64,000 bases of DNA from Pempheris klunzingeri (taxonomy: Eukaryota > Chordata > Actinopteri > Acropomatiformes > Pempheridae), in assembly GCF_042242105.1 (NCBI RefSeq), contig NC_092025.1, positions 15,829,656 to 15,893,655 on the forward strand, read 5' to 3'. Every line of letters starts with the position of its first letter. Position 1 is the first letter of the stretch. A program made the translations under genes and the position numbers. Positions 47,996 to 59,623 of this stretch are shown here, one piece after another. The notes under the pieces were generated by a model. That model saw only the letters and a program-made list of their open reading frames with translations. It ran no database searches and was not told the origin of the DNA.

Positions 47996-49502
47996 GTTGT
48001 GTGACGTTAATGATGATCTTGCCCTGTTCAAAAATAGGACTGCTCAGTGGTGAAAGGCTGCTGTTTAACACCGTTTCCTGAAAAAACAACAACTTTACGA
48101 CTCAGCCCACACAAGATGCGTTCTACTGTAGGGAAGTAACGAGGGAGGTGGATATTTATTCTTTACCATGTGTGCATGTTAAAACATCTCCTTCCCGTAC
48201 TGTAGCAGATCCTTCTACTTTATACTTGGAAACTAGAGCTTCCTCGTGCGTGGATTTTACAACTCTGTGTGTGTGTGTTTGGCTGATGTCAGAATGAAAC
48301 TGTCCAAATCTACTGATGTGGTTATTAGGGCTAGTGTCGGTTTCCTGGGTTTTTCGTCATCATTTAATTTTCTTTCTAAGCAAAACAAACAGAAAAAAAA
48401 GTAACTGCCATGTTGTATCATCAAAGATGACACCGAGGGCTGGCTGAACTGTTTCGAATCAAAGTGCCTATTTAAAAATTCAATTAATGTAGATTTGTAC
48501 ATATTTTGATTTGCTAACGTGCAGTAAGATGATCTGTCTTGGTTTTTATATGACACGAAACCCTCTGACTGCTGTTGAATACTGTATTCTCAGTGTAATT
48601 AGGCCATTAGGTGACTGCTGTGTAACTATTTGTTTTTGATGTATTCAAGAGGTGAAGAACCCGAAAGAGCTCAAACTAAAACACTACTTTCATTAATGGG
48701 GAAATAGCACTAATATTTTATTGGACATAATCGTTTTGTGAACAGGGTACTTATGGAAAATGTTTGCTTTATCAAAAAGGATGTGTATTTTAAAATGAAA
48801 GAATTTGGGACCTATTTTAGGCTTCTTATTTGCCAGTGAGGTCAAGGTGAAGATGCCACTGGAGGCTCCATGTCTGTCCTGTTCCCACCTCAGCGACAGA
48901 TACTTTCCACTGAGGCGTCTCCTCGGCCAGCAGAGACCCCTGTTTCTCCTTTTCTCTGCTGAGCAGGTCCAATTTTTATAACCGTGGTAGAAAAACTAAT
49001 TCCTGATCAAATTCACATTCGTGGACAACGTGGAAATGTTTGTTTTTAATTCTGTCTAACTGCACACACGTTGTCTTTTTAATCTTCAAGCAGTATTCTG
49101 GATATGAGGTTTGAGTTTTGGCATAATCATACAGAGATATGAATGTGAGTGAATTTGCTTCTTTTTGTCCCCTTTGATTTTCATTTATTGTTTAAATGTA
49201 ACAGAACCATAAAACCATAAAAACACATTTTGTTTATATGGGTATTTGAAGAAAAAGTTGTAATCTTACAATAGCGACCGCACCTAAAACTATAAATCTC
49301 AACATGTTTGTTTCTACTATTCGTAGAAACTGTTAATATTTGTGAAAAGTACACCTGCAATAGGTCTGTATGTGAATGTTTTTAAACTGTGAACTTTTTG
49401 TTGAGCGGGAAATAATCTCAGATTTAATAGATTTTCTTCCCCGTGTAGTCCTGAACTTATTAACAGTGTCTCCTCAGACATCTTACAAGTGTACTAGAAG
49501 AA

Positions 49503-49508
49503 AATAAA
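49503..49508 (+). promoter_or_regulatory. Polyadenylation signal, slc9a6
   Basis: AATAAA in the sense strand followed by GT/T-rich sequence (acagttgttg...). It lies about 2.5 kb after the stop codon and about 600 bp before the fhl1 promoter region, a plausible transcript end. Confidence 0.55.
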
Positions 49509-50099
49509 AACAGTTGTTGAAAATGACACGTCTCTGCTCTTTCAAATGATGCTGTCCCTTAATTAAACCTACTCATTAGGCTACGTAATTCAAGGTCTCT
49601 TCAATCACTCATTCTTCAAAAATCCCTACTTTGTGTATTGACACTCAAGTACAATTTGCAAGAGCGCCAAAAGCTGAAGAAGAGTGTGAGAAACAACTGA
49701 AAGCCCAGGAATAAGTGGGCATTGAGATAAAATCTTTTTCAAACAAGTGCAGTATACTTTCTAAATTGTAATTTTACTAATATTGGCAAGACAGCAATAA
49801 AGTAATGATATAACATAGTTCTTGTGTCTATTACTCGGTAACTTATGATGGTCCCTGGTCAGAGAGGACACTGGAGGTGAGCCTTGTTAATGTCTGTCCC
49901 ATATCCACCTTGAAACTAAATTATTTCATTTTCTGCTTTATTCTATTTTCCATAAAATTATTATGACAACAGCTCATAATGTATGGGTACCACTAACATT
50001 AGTAAATAAAACAGCCGGTATTTTTCACATAGTAAACTAAAGTCGCATTCACTGACCACTCATCACTTCCAAACGTCAGGCTCGCTTTTATTTTGAAAG

Positions 50100-50310
50100 T
50101 AAATCCACCCCGCTTCTTTTCGGGACCTCGCCGCCACTTTTATTTTTAAGGCCACACGCTTCATTTCCGGTCTGTGCCTGGTTGTTTGCGTCTAGCTTGA
50201 CGCCGCCGCAGATCGCTGTATTTCTACGCCGTGAGGGTCGCGGTGAAGCGGAGGTCCGCTGCTCCCACTCAAGCTCAGAGATCACGGCCGCAAACATCAG
50301 CCTGAGCCCG
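50100..50310 (+). other. Probable fhl1 promoter and non-coding first exon
   Basis: GC-rich stretch ending in a good donor CCCG|GTAAGC after 50310. It follows the slc9a6 transcript end and is the only convincing leader exon upstream of the fhl1 acceptor at 59599. A MEF2-type sequence TTATTTTTAA lies at 50140-50149, interesting because FHL1 is a muscle gene. The start point and the exon-to-exon link are inferred, not seen. Confidence 0.45.
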
Positions 50311-50670
50311 GTAAGCTGGCGGAGGGACACCGCTGTTTGCTTTACTACCGAACCTGAACCTGAACCTGGTTTCACCGAACCGACCACCTACTGCAGGAAA
50401 GTTTTATTGTTTGCACTTGAATATGCAGGATTCTGTTATATGACACTGCACCTTTATTATTCCGCTGCTAATACGTGCCTGCTGCAAAAGTTATTGATTT
50501 TAATGGGAAGCCGATCACCTTCACGCAGACTGTCCCACCAGCAGATGTTCAGGAGCATGTAACCATCCTCCTCCTTCACACAGCTCATCATTTCACACAC
50601 ACTTCACTTACAAAGCTGCGTTTTTGATTTCCGGAGAGGAAACAAGTCTTAAAGTTGTCTGGGGCGTTGG

Positions 50671-50735
50671 CTGTCTGTCTGTCTGTCTGTCTTTGTAAGT
50701 GTGTGTGTGTATGTGTGTGTGTGTGTGTGTGTGTG
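50671..50735 (+). repeat. CTGT tetranucleotide followed by GT dinucleotide repeat
   Basis: A (CTGT)n run occupies 50671-50693 and a GT run with one AT interruption 50700-50735. Compound microsatellite, non-coding. Confidence 0.9.
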
Positions 50736-51098
50736 AGCTACAGTTACATGCTGACTTGTGGAAGCCCGGGCAGCTCCTGAAATCTGTTTCCAGTTAGGAA
50801 GTCTCCTTTTTTTCACCCAGTGATGGAACCGCTGAGGCTAAAAAATGCATCTGAGTGGTCAATTAAAATTCCTGTACTGCTATTTTTCATTGTCCTCTAT
50901 GTGTGCGTGTGTTCTTGAATTACAGACATCGTGGGGCCAGAGAACTGACCGAGCACCCACAATGTGGGGCCCACGGTGTTTTATGGGGCCATTTGGATGG
51001 ACCCCATTGGGACTGAACTATATTGTTGTTATTGACAAAAGTAAAAGTGTCAAAATATTTGTTTGGTGAAGGTTAAGGGTAGGATGAGGCAATTAAAC

Positions 51099-51101
<3 letters not shown>

Positions 51102-51130
<29 letters not shown>
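51102..51130 (+). repeat. GT microsatellite (left arm of palindrome)
   Basis: 29 bp of perfect TG dinucleotides at the inner edge of the left arm. Confidence 0.9.
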
Positions 51131-51132
<2 letters not shown>

Positions 51133-51231
51133 ATGCAAGTGGTGCATGTGGCCTCAGTGTTACCGATATACTGAAAGCAGTTGTGGAGTCAATTCAAGAT
51201 TCATATGTCCCTCAACTGACCTCTTTGTCCC

Positions 51232-51233
<2 letters not shown>

Positions 51234-51279
<46 letters not shown>
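51234..51279 (+). repeat. CA microsatellite (right arm of palindrome)
   Basis: 46 bp of perfect AC dinucleotides at the inner edge of the right arm, complementary to the GT run at 51102-51130. Confidence 0.92.
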
Positions 51280-51283
<4 letters not shown>

Positions 51284-51826
51284 TTATCTATGTGGGGACA
51301 CTAACCTATCCCTGACCCTCACCATAACCTTAACCATCACCAAACAAATAATTAGTTTTATCAATAACAACATAGTTTAGAATAGTGGGATCCAGCAAAA
51401 CACTGTGGTCCCACACTCTGACACCCCGTAAGTCAGTAATACAAGAACACACACATTTACGATGTAACAGATCACATATGAGGGATTATGTTCTGTGACC
51501 CTGAAAGAACCAGGTACAAAACTCTTGATTATTGATAAATGGTCAGACAAATGCTGATTTCTCCATTAATTGATGCCGAAGTAAGGCTGAAAAAGGGAAG
51601 GAGAACATTTCTAGTGAGATTACAGAAGGAAACGTGTTGGACATTGTGAAATTATGCCTTCGCGTATGTTGCAACTGGAATAAAAGATCATTTTAATGTC
51701 ACTTTTTTTGCATATAGGCTTGTAAATGTTGCAGATTTTCACGTTCATGTGGAAGTAATCACAGTGTTGTAGCCTTACAGACGGTAAGAAAACCAAGACC
51801 CATGTGTGTGACTGACCTTTCGCTGC

Positions 51827-51849
51827 CACACACACACACACACACACAC
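51827..51849 (+). repeat. Short CA microsatellite
   Basis: Perfect CA run of about 23 bp in fhl1 intron 1. Confidence 0.85.
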
Positions 51850-53658
51850 CAGACGGCCGTAGGGAGTTTCTAGTTTGATCTGAAGCTGGTGCCTGCATGC
51901 TTAAGAAATTACCATGAGCTCAATCCCATAAAATACATCACAGGCTCATAAAACTTTATGCAATTTGTCTGACTTCATGCCACGGTAACTCCCTGTTATG
52001 TTTTGCCTGTTGTGACTTTAATAAGATAGCGGGGAAATGGGATTCAGGCAATGTGTTTTTCTTCCAATAGATCCCCTGTGGTAAACTCTATACTTTTAGT
52101 ACTTTTTAAATGGAGCTCTGAATGGAGCTCTGCAGTTTTAGCGCTCTGGCACCTTGAAGGAGGAGCAGATTTTGACTGAGAAACTTGGCAGTGCGTTATC
52201 TTTGACCTGCAGCCATAAGAGCCTGTTGTGATTTGCTTGGGTTTGCTGACATTAGTCAGTGTTTGTGAAATTCACAGAGAAAAAAGCTTTTGTGCTGCTT
52301 TGTGTGTGAAAGGAAGTTAGCAAAGCTGGATATCTATAATATTGAGGCACCTAAGCCCTCGTGGACGCCTATAAGAAGAACTGGCAGCAACTGTCCGACT
52401 AATGACATGGTTAAATGTCACAGATATGTTGCGATTTAATGAAATAGTTTAGTAATTTGGGAGACACGAGAGACGGTGGGACAGAAGATAACTGACCGAG
52501 GTGCTGGAAGACCCTTTTTGTTACTTTTAGACCAGGCAAGCTGTTTCCTCACGTTTATGCTAAGCTAAACTAAACTATTTGGTTCGACCAATGAGACGTT
52601 AGGTTCATCTTAGCTGCTCAGGTGTTTCGTCCGCACTAACCAAAATATGTACAGACAAAGTGACGTTTTCACTTTCTGTGGCCAATCAGTGACGAGCATT
52701 ATTCTTAAAGCAGTTTTTATTACCGTGCTGTTCCTCATGCCCAATCGTCTTTGAACACTTCGGTATGCAACAGCATAAAGTCTCTGTATCTCTGCACATG
52801 AGAATAAATCAGACTCATCATGAGTACCTCAGCGCTGTAATCACACAGAACGTGTTTACAGATGCAAAAGCGTTCGTATAATTCACTCTTCCTCATCCTA
52901 CAAGTTATCCCACCTTTCAAAATGATGTGCAATGACAACCGCTATTTTACGGAGGACTTTACACCTGCTAAGGCCTCAGCGTGAACTTAAGCCTCTGTTG
53001 GGCCTATTTCAACTGGTGCAAACCTTAAAGTGTTAGTAGCGCGTAAACTCTCATTTAAGTCAGAAATTACATTCAAACTAGGTTACGTTTGCACTCTTGT
53101 TCACGATGTCCTTCGGTCCTGCTGATCGTGACTGTGATCCTGATGCCGTTATTTAACGTTCCATAAACATTTAAAACTACTTGAATTAGCCGCAGCTACC
53201 AGCCTTTAGGTAATGTTACGGTTAGCAGGAAGCTAATCTACTGGCAACATTCAACACGGCCAACACATAAGCCACAAATGTATTAGAAGAGGTGTCGTTA
53301 TAACGTTACACACATGACACAACTGCAAACGAACAGTCGCAGGATAAGGAAGTTAGCAGCTTTGTCACAAATTTCTCTTCATTATTGAAACACTTTGTCC
53401 ATATTGACTTGAGTTTTAATGTGTTCATTTATACATCTGTCTGCCTTTGTTTGGGTTTGAGGTGCAGAAGTCTAGTTTTCTCTCAGACCAGCTGAATTAC
53501 AATCTGCTGAAAGGTTATTATGGTTGTTTTTTTCCCAATGACACCAAAAATAAACTGCCTCAGCTTTAAATGTCCCATCAGATCATTTTAAAATTATATT
53601 TTACCGCTAGCGCTGGACCTTCAGTAGGACTTTTGTGGTGCCAATGTGGGGAAAGTTC

Positions 53659-53661
<3 letters not shown>

Positions 53662-53713
<52 letters not shown>
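53662..53713 (+). repeat. CA microsatellite
   Basis: 52 bp perfect CA run. Its left flank (tgtggggaaagttccctc) and right flank (tcattgatattcatg) recall the flanks of the CA run at 51234-51279, so it may be a decayed half of the same palindromic element. Confidence 0.9.
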
Positions 53714-53715
<2 letters not shown>

Positions 53716-55884
53716 CATTGATATTCATGAAAATGGAAATTGGTCATACATTGCTGCTGCTTAAGGCTTCTAGTTTTGTCAGCTGCTCTGTTCTGAAAGA
53801 CATCTCAGTTACTGAATCAAGAACTGAGTGGGGAGGAAATTAGAGAACAGAGGACAAGGGCAGGAACAGAAAGAGTGTGTGAAGAGAAGCAGAACAAAAT
53901 GAGGAAGGTTGAAGTCACAGCTTCTGGTAAAACCATCACGTCTGTCCTGTTGTAGCGGGACATGCAGCGTTTCTTCGACCTCACCCTACACGACTCAGAT
54001 CTGTTGTCTCAGCTTTATTCCTCGGTCTGGAATGCGGCCGAGCAGAACCACATAAAACAATTATCTTTCTTTGTTGGCTGACGTGGAGTCCTAATGTTTA
54101 GCTGCGCGTTGCTCAGTTTCAAATACCCATGTATATTTATTTTTGAGAGAGTTATGACTGGAATCAGGGGTGGGAACGCTCCCGCTGTGATGTTGCTGCA
54201 GCTGGGTCAGCAAACTTTAAAGCTGCTGTAATTATTATTATATGAAAAATGGATCAAATAACGATGTCAAACCCACAGGAAATGATTCCTCAACTGTACG
54301 GTTCTGCCCTTTTTAAGCATCTTTCAGCTCATTGTTTTGGGTCATAGTCCACCACTGCAGCAGGCAGCTGTCAGTGAAAAGTAGCTGATACGTAGCGAAG
54401 CATTTAGCAGCGAAAGCCAGATATTTCCCCGGGGAGCTGGTGAAGCTAGCAGAACAGTAAATAATCAGGTGGCCAGAAACATGACTCTGAATATGTTGTT
54501 CTGTGTCTTTGTAATAGGAAACTGTTTGCTAACACAATATTATGTAGAAAATAAGCTTGTTGTTCCACTTTAAAGTGGCTAAAAAACTGATTAATGTAGG
54601 TTTTGATATAACGGTTTTATATGGACTCATTTTATGACTGCAGGTTAAAATTGTCTAGTTTACAATAAAAAGCATTTATTCAGTCATTTTTTACATTCCC
54701 CAGAGAAGCCTTAACGTCTATGATAGTTGTATAGAAACACAGACACCTCGTTTGTGAACATTGCAGCCTGTTTATGAAGGCAGCCCGAGTCCCCAGGAAG
54801 TTCTGCAGGATTAGTGGAAGACATGGTGGCCAATCTGTGTAATTACAACAATGGCATCCACCACGTTGTGCCATTGGGCCCGAAAAGAACTTTTTCCATA
54901 GACTTGCATCGTGAGAGAGATGTTCAGTCTGACAACAGTTGGAAAGTCTAGAAGAGCTGCACGATTAACTCATTTTATCCCCATTCAAATGAGCAGAGGG
55001 CTAACCTGGTCTTTGGAGGCTTTGGGTGGTTCAGATGTTGATGCATCCCTTCCTCTTCTACGATGGATTTCGTCTCTCCTTTCATTCTGAACGACAAAGG
55101 AAATGTCACTTTAGACAGGTGAACATTATTTCCCCTTTAAACAAAATTTAAGATGCAAAATGCAGTAAAGATCGTTAAATGATGCAATTGATAAGCAAGT
55201 CATTTTTCAAGCAAAAAGGACAAAAATCCACTGGTCTTAGCTTCTGAAATGTTGATATTTGCTGTATTTTTTAGTTTTCTATGATTGGAAATCAAATATC
55301 TTTAGGTTTGACTATTAGTGGGATAAAACAAGAAGTTTGAAGCCTTGGACTGAGTAAACTTTTCTAATGGAAAATTTTCACAAACATATTAGTTGCAGCT
55401 TTAATTTAATTTTTCTTTAGTTTGCTCTTGTGAGGGTGTTAGAGTAAAACCATCACAGCATCATTGTTTCATGGCTCATCCAATCCAATCCAAACAGATG
55501 CAGCCTATTCTGGATGGATGGATACATTACAATTACACTGGGAAAAACGTAGATTAAGAGGAGCAGACAAGTTGAAGAGACATTTTTAAGCATCCACACA
55601 ACTCAGGATTAAGATGAAAATATGATGAATATTTTCTCCATTCAGAGTTCCAACCCTAATCTATTTTTGAACCACCAGGAAGTGCCATTAGGAGACCTTT
55701 TCTCCTGGCTCCTACAGCAGGTCAATGATTAAAGAGCCGTTGAGAGTTTTCAAAGGAAAGTCTGCATGGAAGTCGAGGTCCCACCTGCAGCACACACTGA
55801 ATGTAACACAAGTTCAGCCAGGGTGTATGGTATGTGAATGTGTAGGCATTAATGAGACGGTCTGTAATAGCCAGTACATTAGAG

Positions 55885-55886
<2 letters not shown>

Positions 55887-55957
<71 letters not shown>
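55887..55957 (+). repeat. Long GT microsatellite
   Basis: 71 bp of perfect GT dinucleotides. It is paired in inverted orientation with the CA array at 56044-56122, 86 bp away. Confidence 0.95.
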
Positions 55958-55958
<1 letters not shown>

Positions 55959-56042
55959 CTGGACCGTGCCAACTACACCGTTCTGATGGAGACTTCCTGT
56001 TTCTCAGTTTTCCAGTACATTCTTCGGCGATAAGCTCATGCC

Positions 56043-56043
<1 letters not shown>

Positions 56044-56122
<79 letters not shown>
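56044..56122 (+). repeat. Long CA microsatellite
   Basis: 79 bp of perfect AC dinucleotides, the reverse complement of the GT array at 55887-55957. Flanks beyond the repeats are not clearly palindromic, unlike 50899-51456. Confidence 0.95.
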
Positions 56123-56124
<2 letters not shown>

Positions 56125-56889
56125 TGGTGGGTATGAGCAGACACTCACTATACACACTATTTTAGTCCGTCTGGTCGCGTTTGTTCCGGCTGTTTTCCTC
56201 TGTCTCTCTGTTTCTTTATTTTGCCGTCTCCATCTCTTTCCCGTCCTCCATGTGTTTTAAATGTGTGCATGATGTTCGTCTTGTCCACATTACATGATGT
56301 CACCTCTCTGTTTTAGTTTTACACCACATGGTTTGGGGTTTCGCACGAGAGCAGCACTGAGCTCTAATTGTTAGTCAGGTAGCTGAAACTTTAACACAAG
56401 TTAGAAAAAAAACACAGAGCAAAAGCACAAGACATGAAGAATTTAAGACTAAATCGCTGGCACACCTGAATTCTTCTAAACGGACTGGCTGCAGACTGCA
56501 TGACTACACACACACACACACAAATATCATGAAAAGATCAAAACAATAAATTGATCCTGCTAGCAAGTACTGTGTATCCAAAGCCTGACATCGCGTATTC
56601 CTCTGTGCCACAGGACTCATTTGTCTTCTAAAACTATTAAAATAAGGCACAGCGTTGCACTGGGCGACATGCTCCTTCATTACCATGAACATGGGCACTG
56701 TAGTTTATCTGTCTCCAACAACACAACGTACTTCTGTTTGAGTGGCTTCGTTGACGATAAGGGTAATGCTGAATAAAGTCTTATCCTTTAACCACGACCG
56801 TGCTTTTACTCTATGTGAACGTAGGGTAAAGCACGTAGACGTGAGCATGTAGTGGTTAAAATGTGCTTTAGCCATAAGATGTGATGGTT

Positions 56890-57002
56890 TTACATTGTGA
56901 GAACTACGTTTTTGTCCCCAAATGGGAAGTGAGTCAGTCCCCGTGATGTGTCCTTATGACCTGATTTATGTCCCCACAATGTGATTAATATAAGTGCACA
57001 CA
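56890..57002. repeat. Fragment of a fish 'gtccccacaatgtga' repeat
   Basis: Contains 'acattgtgagaactacg', 'tttttgtccccaaatggg' and 'tgtccccacaatgtgattaat', wording typical of a short fish interspersed repeat and similar in style to the palindrome at 50899-51456. Boundaries are approximate. Confidence 0.4.
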
Positions 57003-58770
57003 TGGCGTTGTCCTTGGACTTAGACTGCGCAACACAGTTAACTGTTTCCATGGCGATCAAACACAAGACTTTTGTATTGGCAGCTTGGCAACAAGAAAAT
57101 GATGAATATGCTCTGTCGTGCCGTGACACAGTGCGAACATTTATTGCAGAAAAACAAAGTAAAGACGTGCAGCAACACTGTCCTCAGAGCGGCCTGACGT
57201 CATTGTAACCTGATTTATTTTCTTCCACTTGTGTGGATACTGGCTCGCTTCCTGACAGCCATTGTTTGCCTTGAATCTGATAACATTTTCATGCTGCTGG
57301 TAGCGAAGCGTTATTACTGCCTGCTCTACAGCCTTAGACCTATACACTACTTCATGCAGCTGTGGGCTACATGTATAGTATCTCCATCAAGTTTACCTGT
57401 GCAAGGGAAAGAACACGCAGAGAAGAAAGTATTAATTCTTCTGAGTTTAGGGAGAGACAGGAAGCAAAATAGAAGATAATGGGTAAATACCAGACACTGC
57501 CTTTGGCTGGCTTGACTTGCTGTCTTCTAGAGGAGATGGATGAGTAACCTCACCAGGACAACAAATAAACCGGCTACTGGTTTTTCCATTAATAAGTGAT
57601 AAGTGATGAATTAGCAGGTCGCTGAAAGGAAGATATATGTCCGCGCCACATGACGTCAGTGTCAGTTTGTAGCTTTATTATCTGCTGAGAAGACAGGACC
57701 GCAAAAGAAGTTATTTCATCAACTTAATTAACAGTAGCACCTTTAACCTCAGACATATATCTCTGTCAGTGGTCTGACTCCGACTTAAAAAACGAAATAG
57801 TACAAAAGCAATTGCTCTAGCATTAAGTGCTAAAATCTCTCTTTTACTTACTATATGTTTGTGCTATCAGCTACTGAATGTATATGGATTTCTATTCCTC
57901 TCTGCCCTCATAAAAATGTGTTAAAATGATGCTCTGATTGCTGTTTTAGAGGCTTTTTTCACTCAAATTCCTTTTCAACCAAATTCTGGCATCAACAGAT
58001 TTAATTATACATTCATCATTTTCAGTTTTTATTATTGTCTCACCATAAAAATAAATGTAGCAGTATTTTTAGCCAGATGCTTTTTTATTTTGTACATTTG
58101 TTTAGCTCCCTGCTGCCAGAGGACACGAGGTTATCTGGTGATGAGTAAGGGTCAGGACTGATGTTTTCATCTGTGTTGATATAGATCTCAAAACTTTTCC
58201 AATATTTCTTTTTGACTGGAACCACAGAACTGGAAAGGAGCCCTTATAACATTGAATATTGGCACTTCATACAGTGTGTTGTATAATAGCTGTTGGAGAC
58301 CAAAAAAGGAGAGACTGGGAGGACAAGTATGAAGGTCATGACTCCTAGCATCCTCCCAAATCTTTACTTAGACCTTAACCAAAAACCCTTTACATAACCA
58401 TTTCTAGATGTTTTCTAAAACTGGAACAACTTTTAGTGCAAGTCTCTGACATAAAGATCACGTTACAGGACCTGACGGCCCGCTTACAACCACCTCAGTC
58501 CACCTGGGACCGACAAAGACAAACATTTCACCATATTTTCCCGAGTTTGTCTCCCCTCCCAAAGCAATAGAACAAGAATCACCTTTAACAAATCCATCTG
58601 TGAGTTTAATGAAAGTCATAAGAAGAGGGAGGATTTGAATGCTTACTCGTGGTAACATAAGCCCAGTGCCAAAACCAGAACTTCCTTATGAGTCTGTGGC
58701 GCTCCGACCAGGAGGCCGATGCTATAGTTTGTGGTTCTGTTGGTCTGCTAGGGAGTGGTCCATGTAAGAG

Positions 58771-58812
58771 GTGTGTGTGTCTGTGTCTGTGTGTGTGTGT
58801 GTGTGTGTGTGT
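58771..58812 (+). repeat. GT microsatellite, imperfect
   Basis: GT run with CTGT interruptions, about 42 bp, in fhl1 intron 1. Confidence 0.9.
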
Positions 58813-59284
58813 AGCTTCTGTCAAAGAGTTGTCAGCGGTCCAGACTCTCACCACATTAGTCACCAGGCATTCCTTCATGTGTTCACCTCACTGTGCGGAG
58901 ACACACATACACACAGCTCGCACAGCCACTGAGGAGAATTCCTCACGGTCAGCCAGCGTGAACTTGATGTGGGAAATAACCGAGTGAACAGACTTCTCTT
59001 CCTCCACATGTCTGTGTATTCGTGTTGCCGTGATTTTGCCATTTTGTCGTGTAGAGTTTACCATCTGAAATCCTGACCCTGTAATCACAGCTCTGTGATC
59101 GGAGTTATGGCGATCAACGTGGCGATTTTGGTTCTATGTTTAGGAGGTTTATATGTGCTGTATTTTAGGGAGAGTGACTTTGGGACTATGTTGTGAGAGA
59201 AATCAGTTATGTGATTATACTCCACACATAGTTATAATTGAATATTCAGGCACAGTCACAGGCTTATCCAGTTTTACTTGAAGA

Positions 59285-59345
59285 TGGACAGTGATGGGAA
59301 GTATTCGGAGCCTTTATTCAAGTTAAACTAGTAACACCACAATAT
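59285..59345 (-). repeat. End fragment of the 'aagtattcagatcctttact' fish repeat
   Basis: The text 'gggaagtattcggagccttta..caag' followed by 'actagtaacaccaca' reads as the reverse complement of the right end of the repeat at about 430-1010. Short, diverged fragment. Confidence 0.45.
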
Positions 59346-59599
59346 CAACACATTGCTCATCAAGTGTGAGATAAGATGTATGAGTCAGCCGGATCATAAC
59401 ACACTTAAGAGTACATAAGACGTGAATGCTGTGCAAACACGCAGGCGGACACACAGGAACACAGATATGTACACCTGGTTGCTTGTACTTTCCCGTCAGT
59501 CCCGCTAAGTGCATCAACAGCGCCCCTATGTGGTGATTTCAGGAAGGATTCTTCAGCTGGATTTTTACCTTTGCTCTCCTTCTGGTTTATTTGCTGTAG

Positions 59600-59623
59600 G
59601 TCTGAGTCTCCCTCTGAGTGACG
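59600..59623 (+). other. fhl1: fhl1 5' UTR in the first coding exon
   Basis: The acceptor TTTGCTGTAG ends at 59599, leaving a short leader before the ATG at 59624. The context GACGATGG (G at -3, G at +4) is good. Confidence 0.7.

Larger units (their letters stand above)
47014..49525 (+). other. slc9a6: slc9a6 3' UTR
   Basis: No open frame of note follows the stop codon for 2.5 kb, up to an AATAAA at 49503-49508. The tract contains an AT-rich cluster with repeated ATTTA pentamers (about 47925-47995). A long 3' UTR is usual for this gene. The start is certain; the end is inferred from the signal only. Confidence 0.65.
50899..51456. mobile_element. Palindromic (foldback/MITE-like) repeat with internal GT and CA arrays
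   Basis: The left part (50899-51101) and the reverse complement of the right part (51280-51456) align along most of their length. Shared blocks, in order, are tgtgttcttg.attac.gac, cagag, tgtggg.cca..gtgtttt, ttgttattga, atttgtttggtga.ggttaagg. The left arm ends in (GT)n at 51102-51130, the right arm begins with (CA)n at 51234-51279, with about 100 bp of unique loop between. No transposase is present. It resembles short palindromic non-autonomous elements common in fish, but I cannot name the family. Confidence 0.65.
50311..59599 (+). other. fhl1 intron 1 (9.3 kb), microsatellite-rich, no gene seen
   Basis: If the leader exon at 50310 is correct, this whole stretch is intron 1. It carries a palindromic repeat (50899-51456), many CA/GT arrays, fish repeat fragments (about 56890-57002 and 59285-59345) and no convincing exon. 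Open frames are simple-repeat translations or short unrelated frames. Confidence 0.5.

Noticed and set aside
55879-56260. Open frames translating to long CVCV or HTHT repeats
   Set aside because: These are translations of GT/CA microsatellites and not proteins.
50671-58812. CRISPR-like regular repeats
   Set aside because: The repeats are mono-, di- and tetranucleotide microsatellites in a vertebrate intron, without unique spacers.
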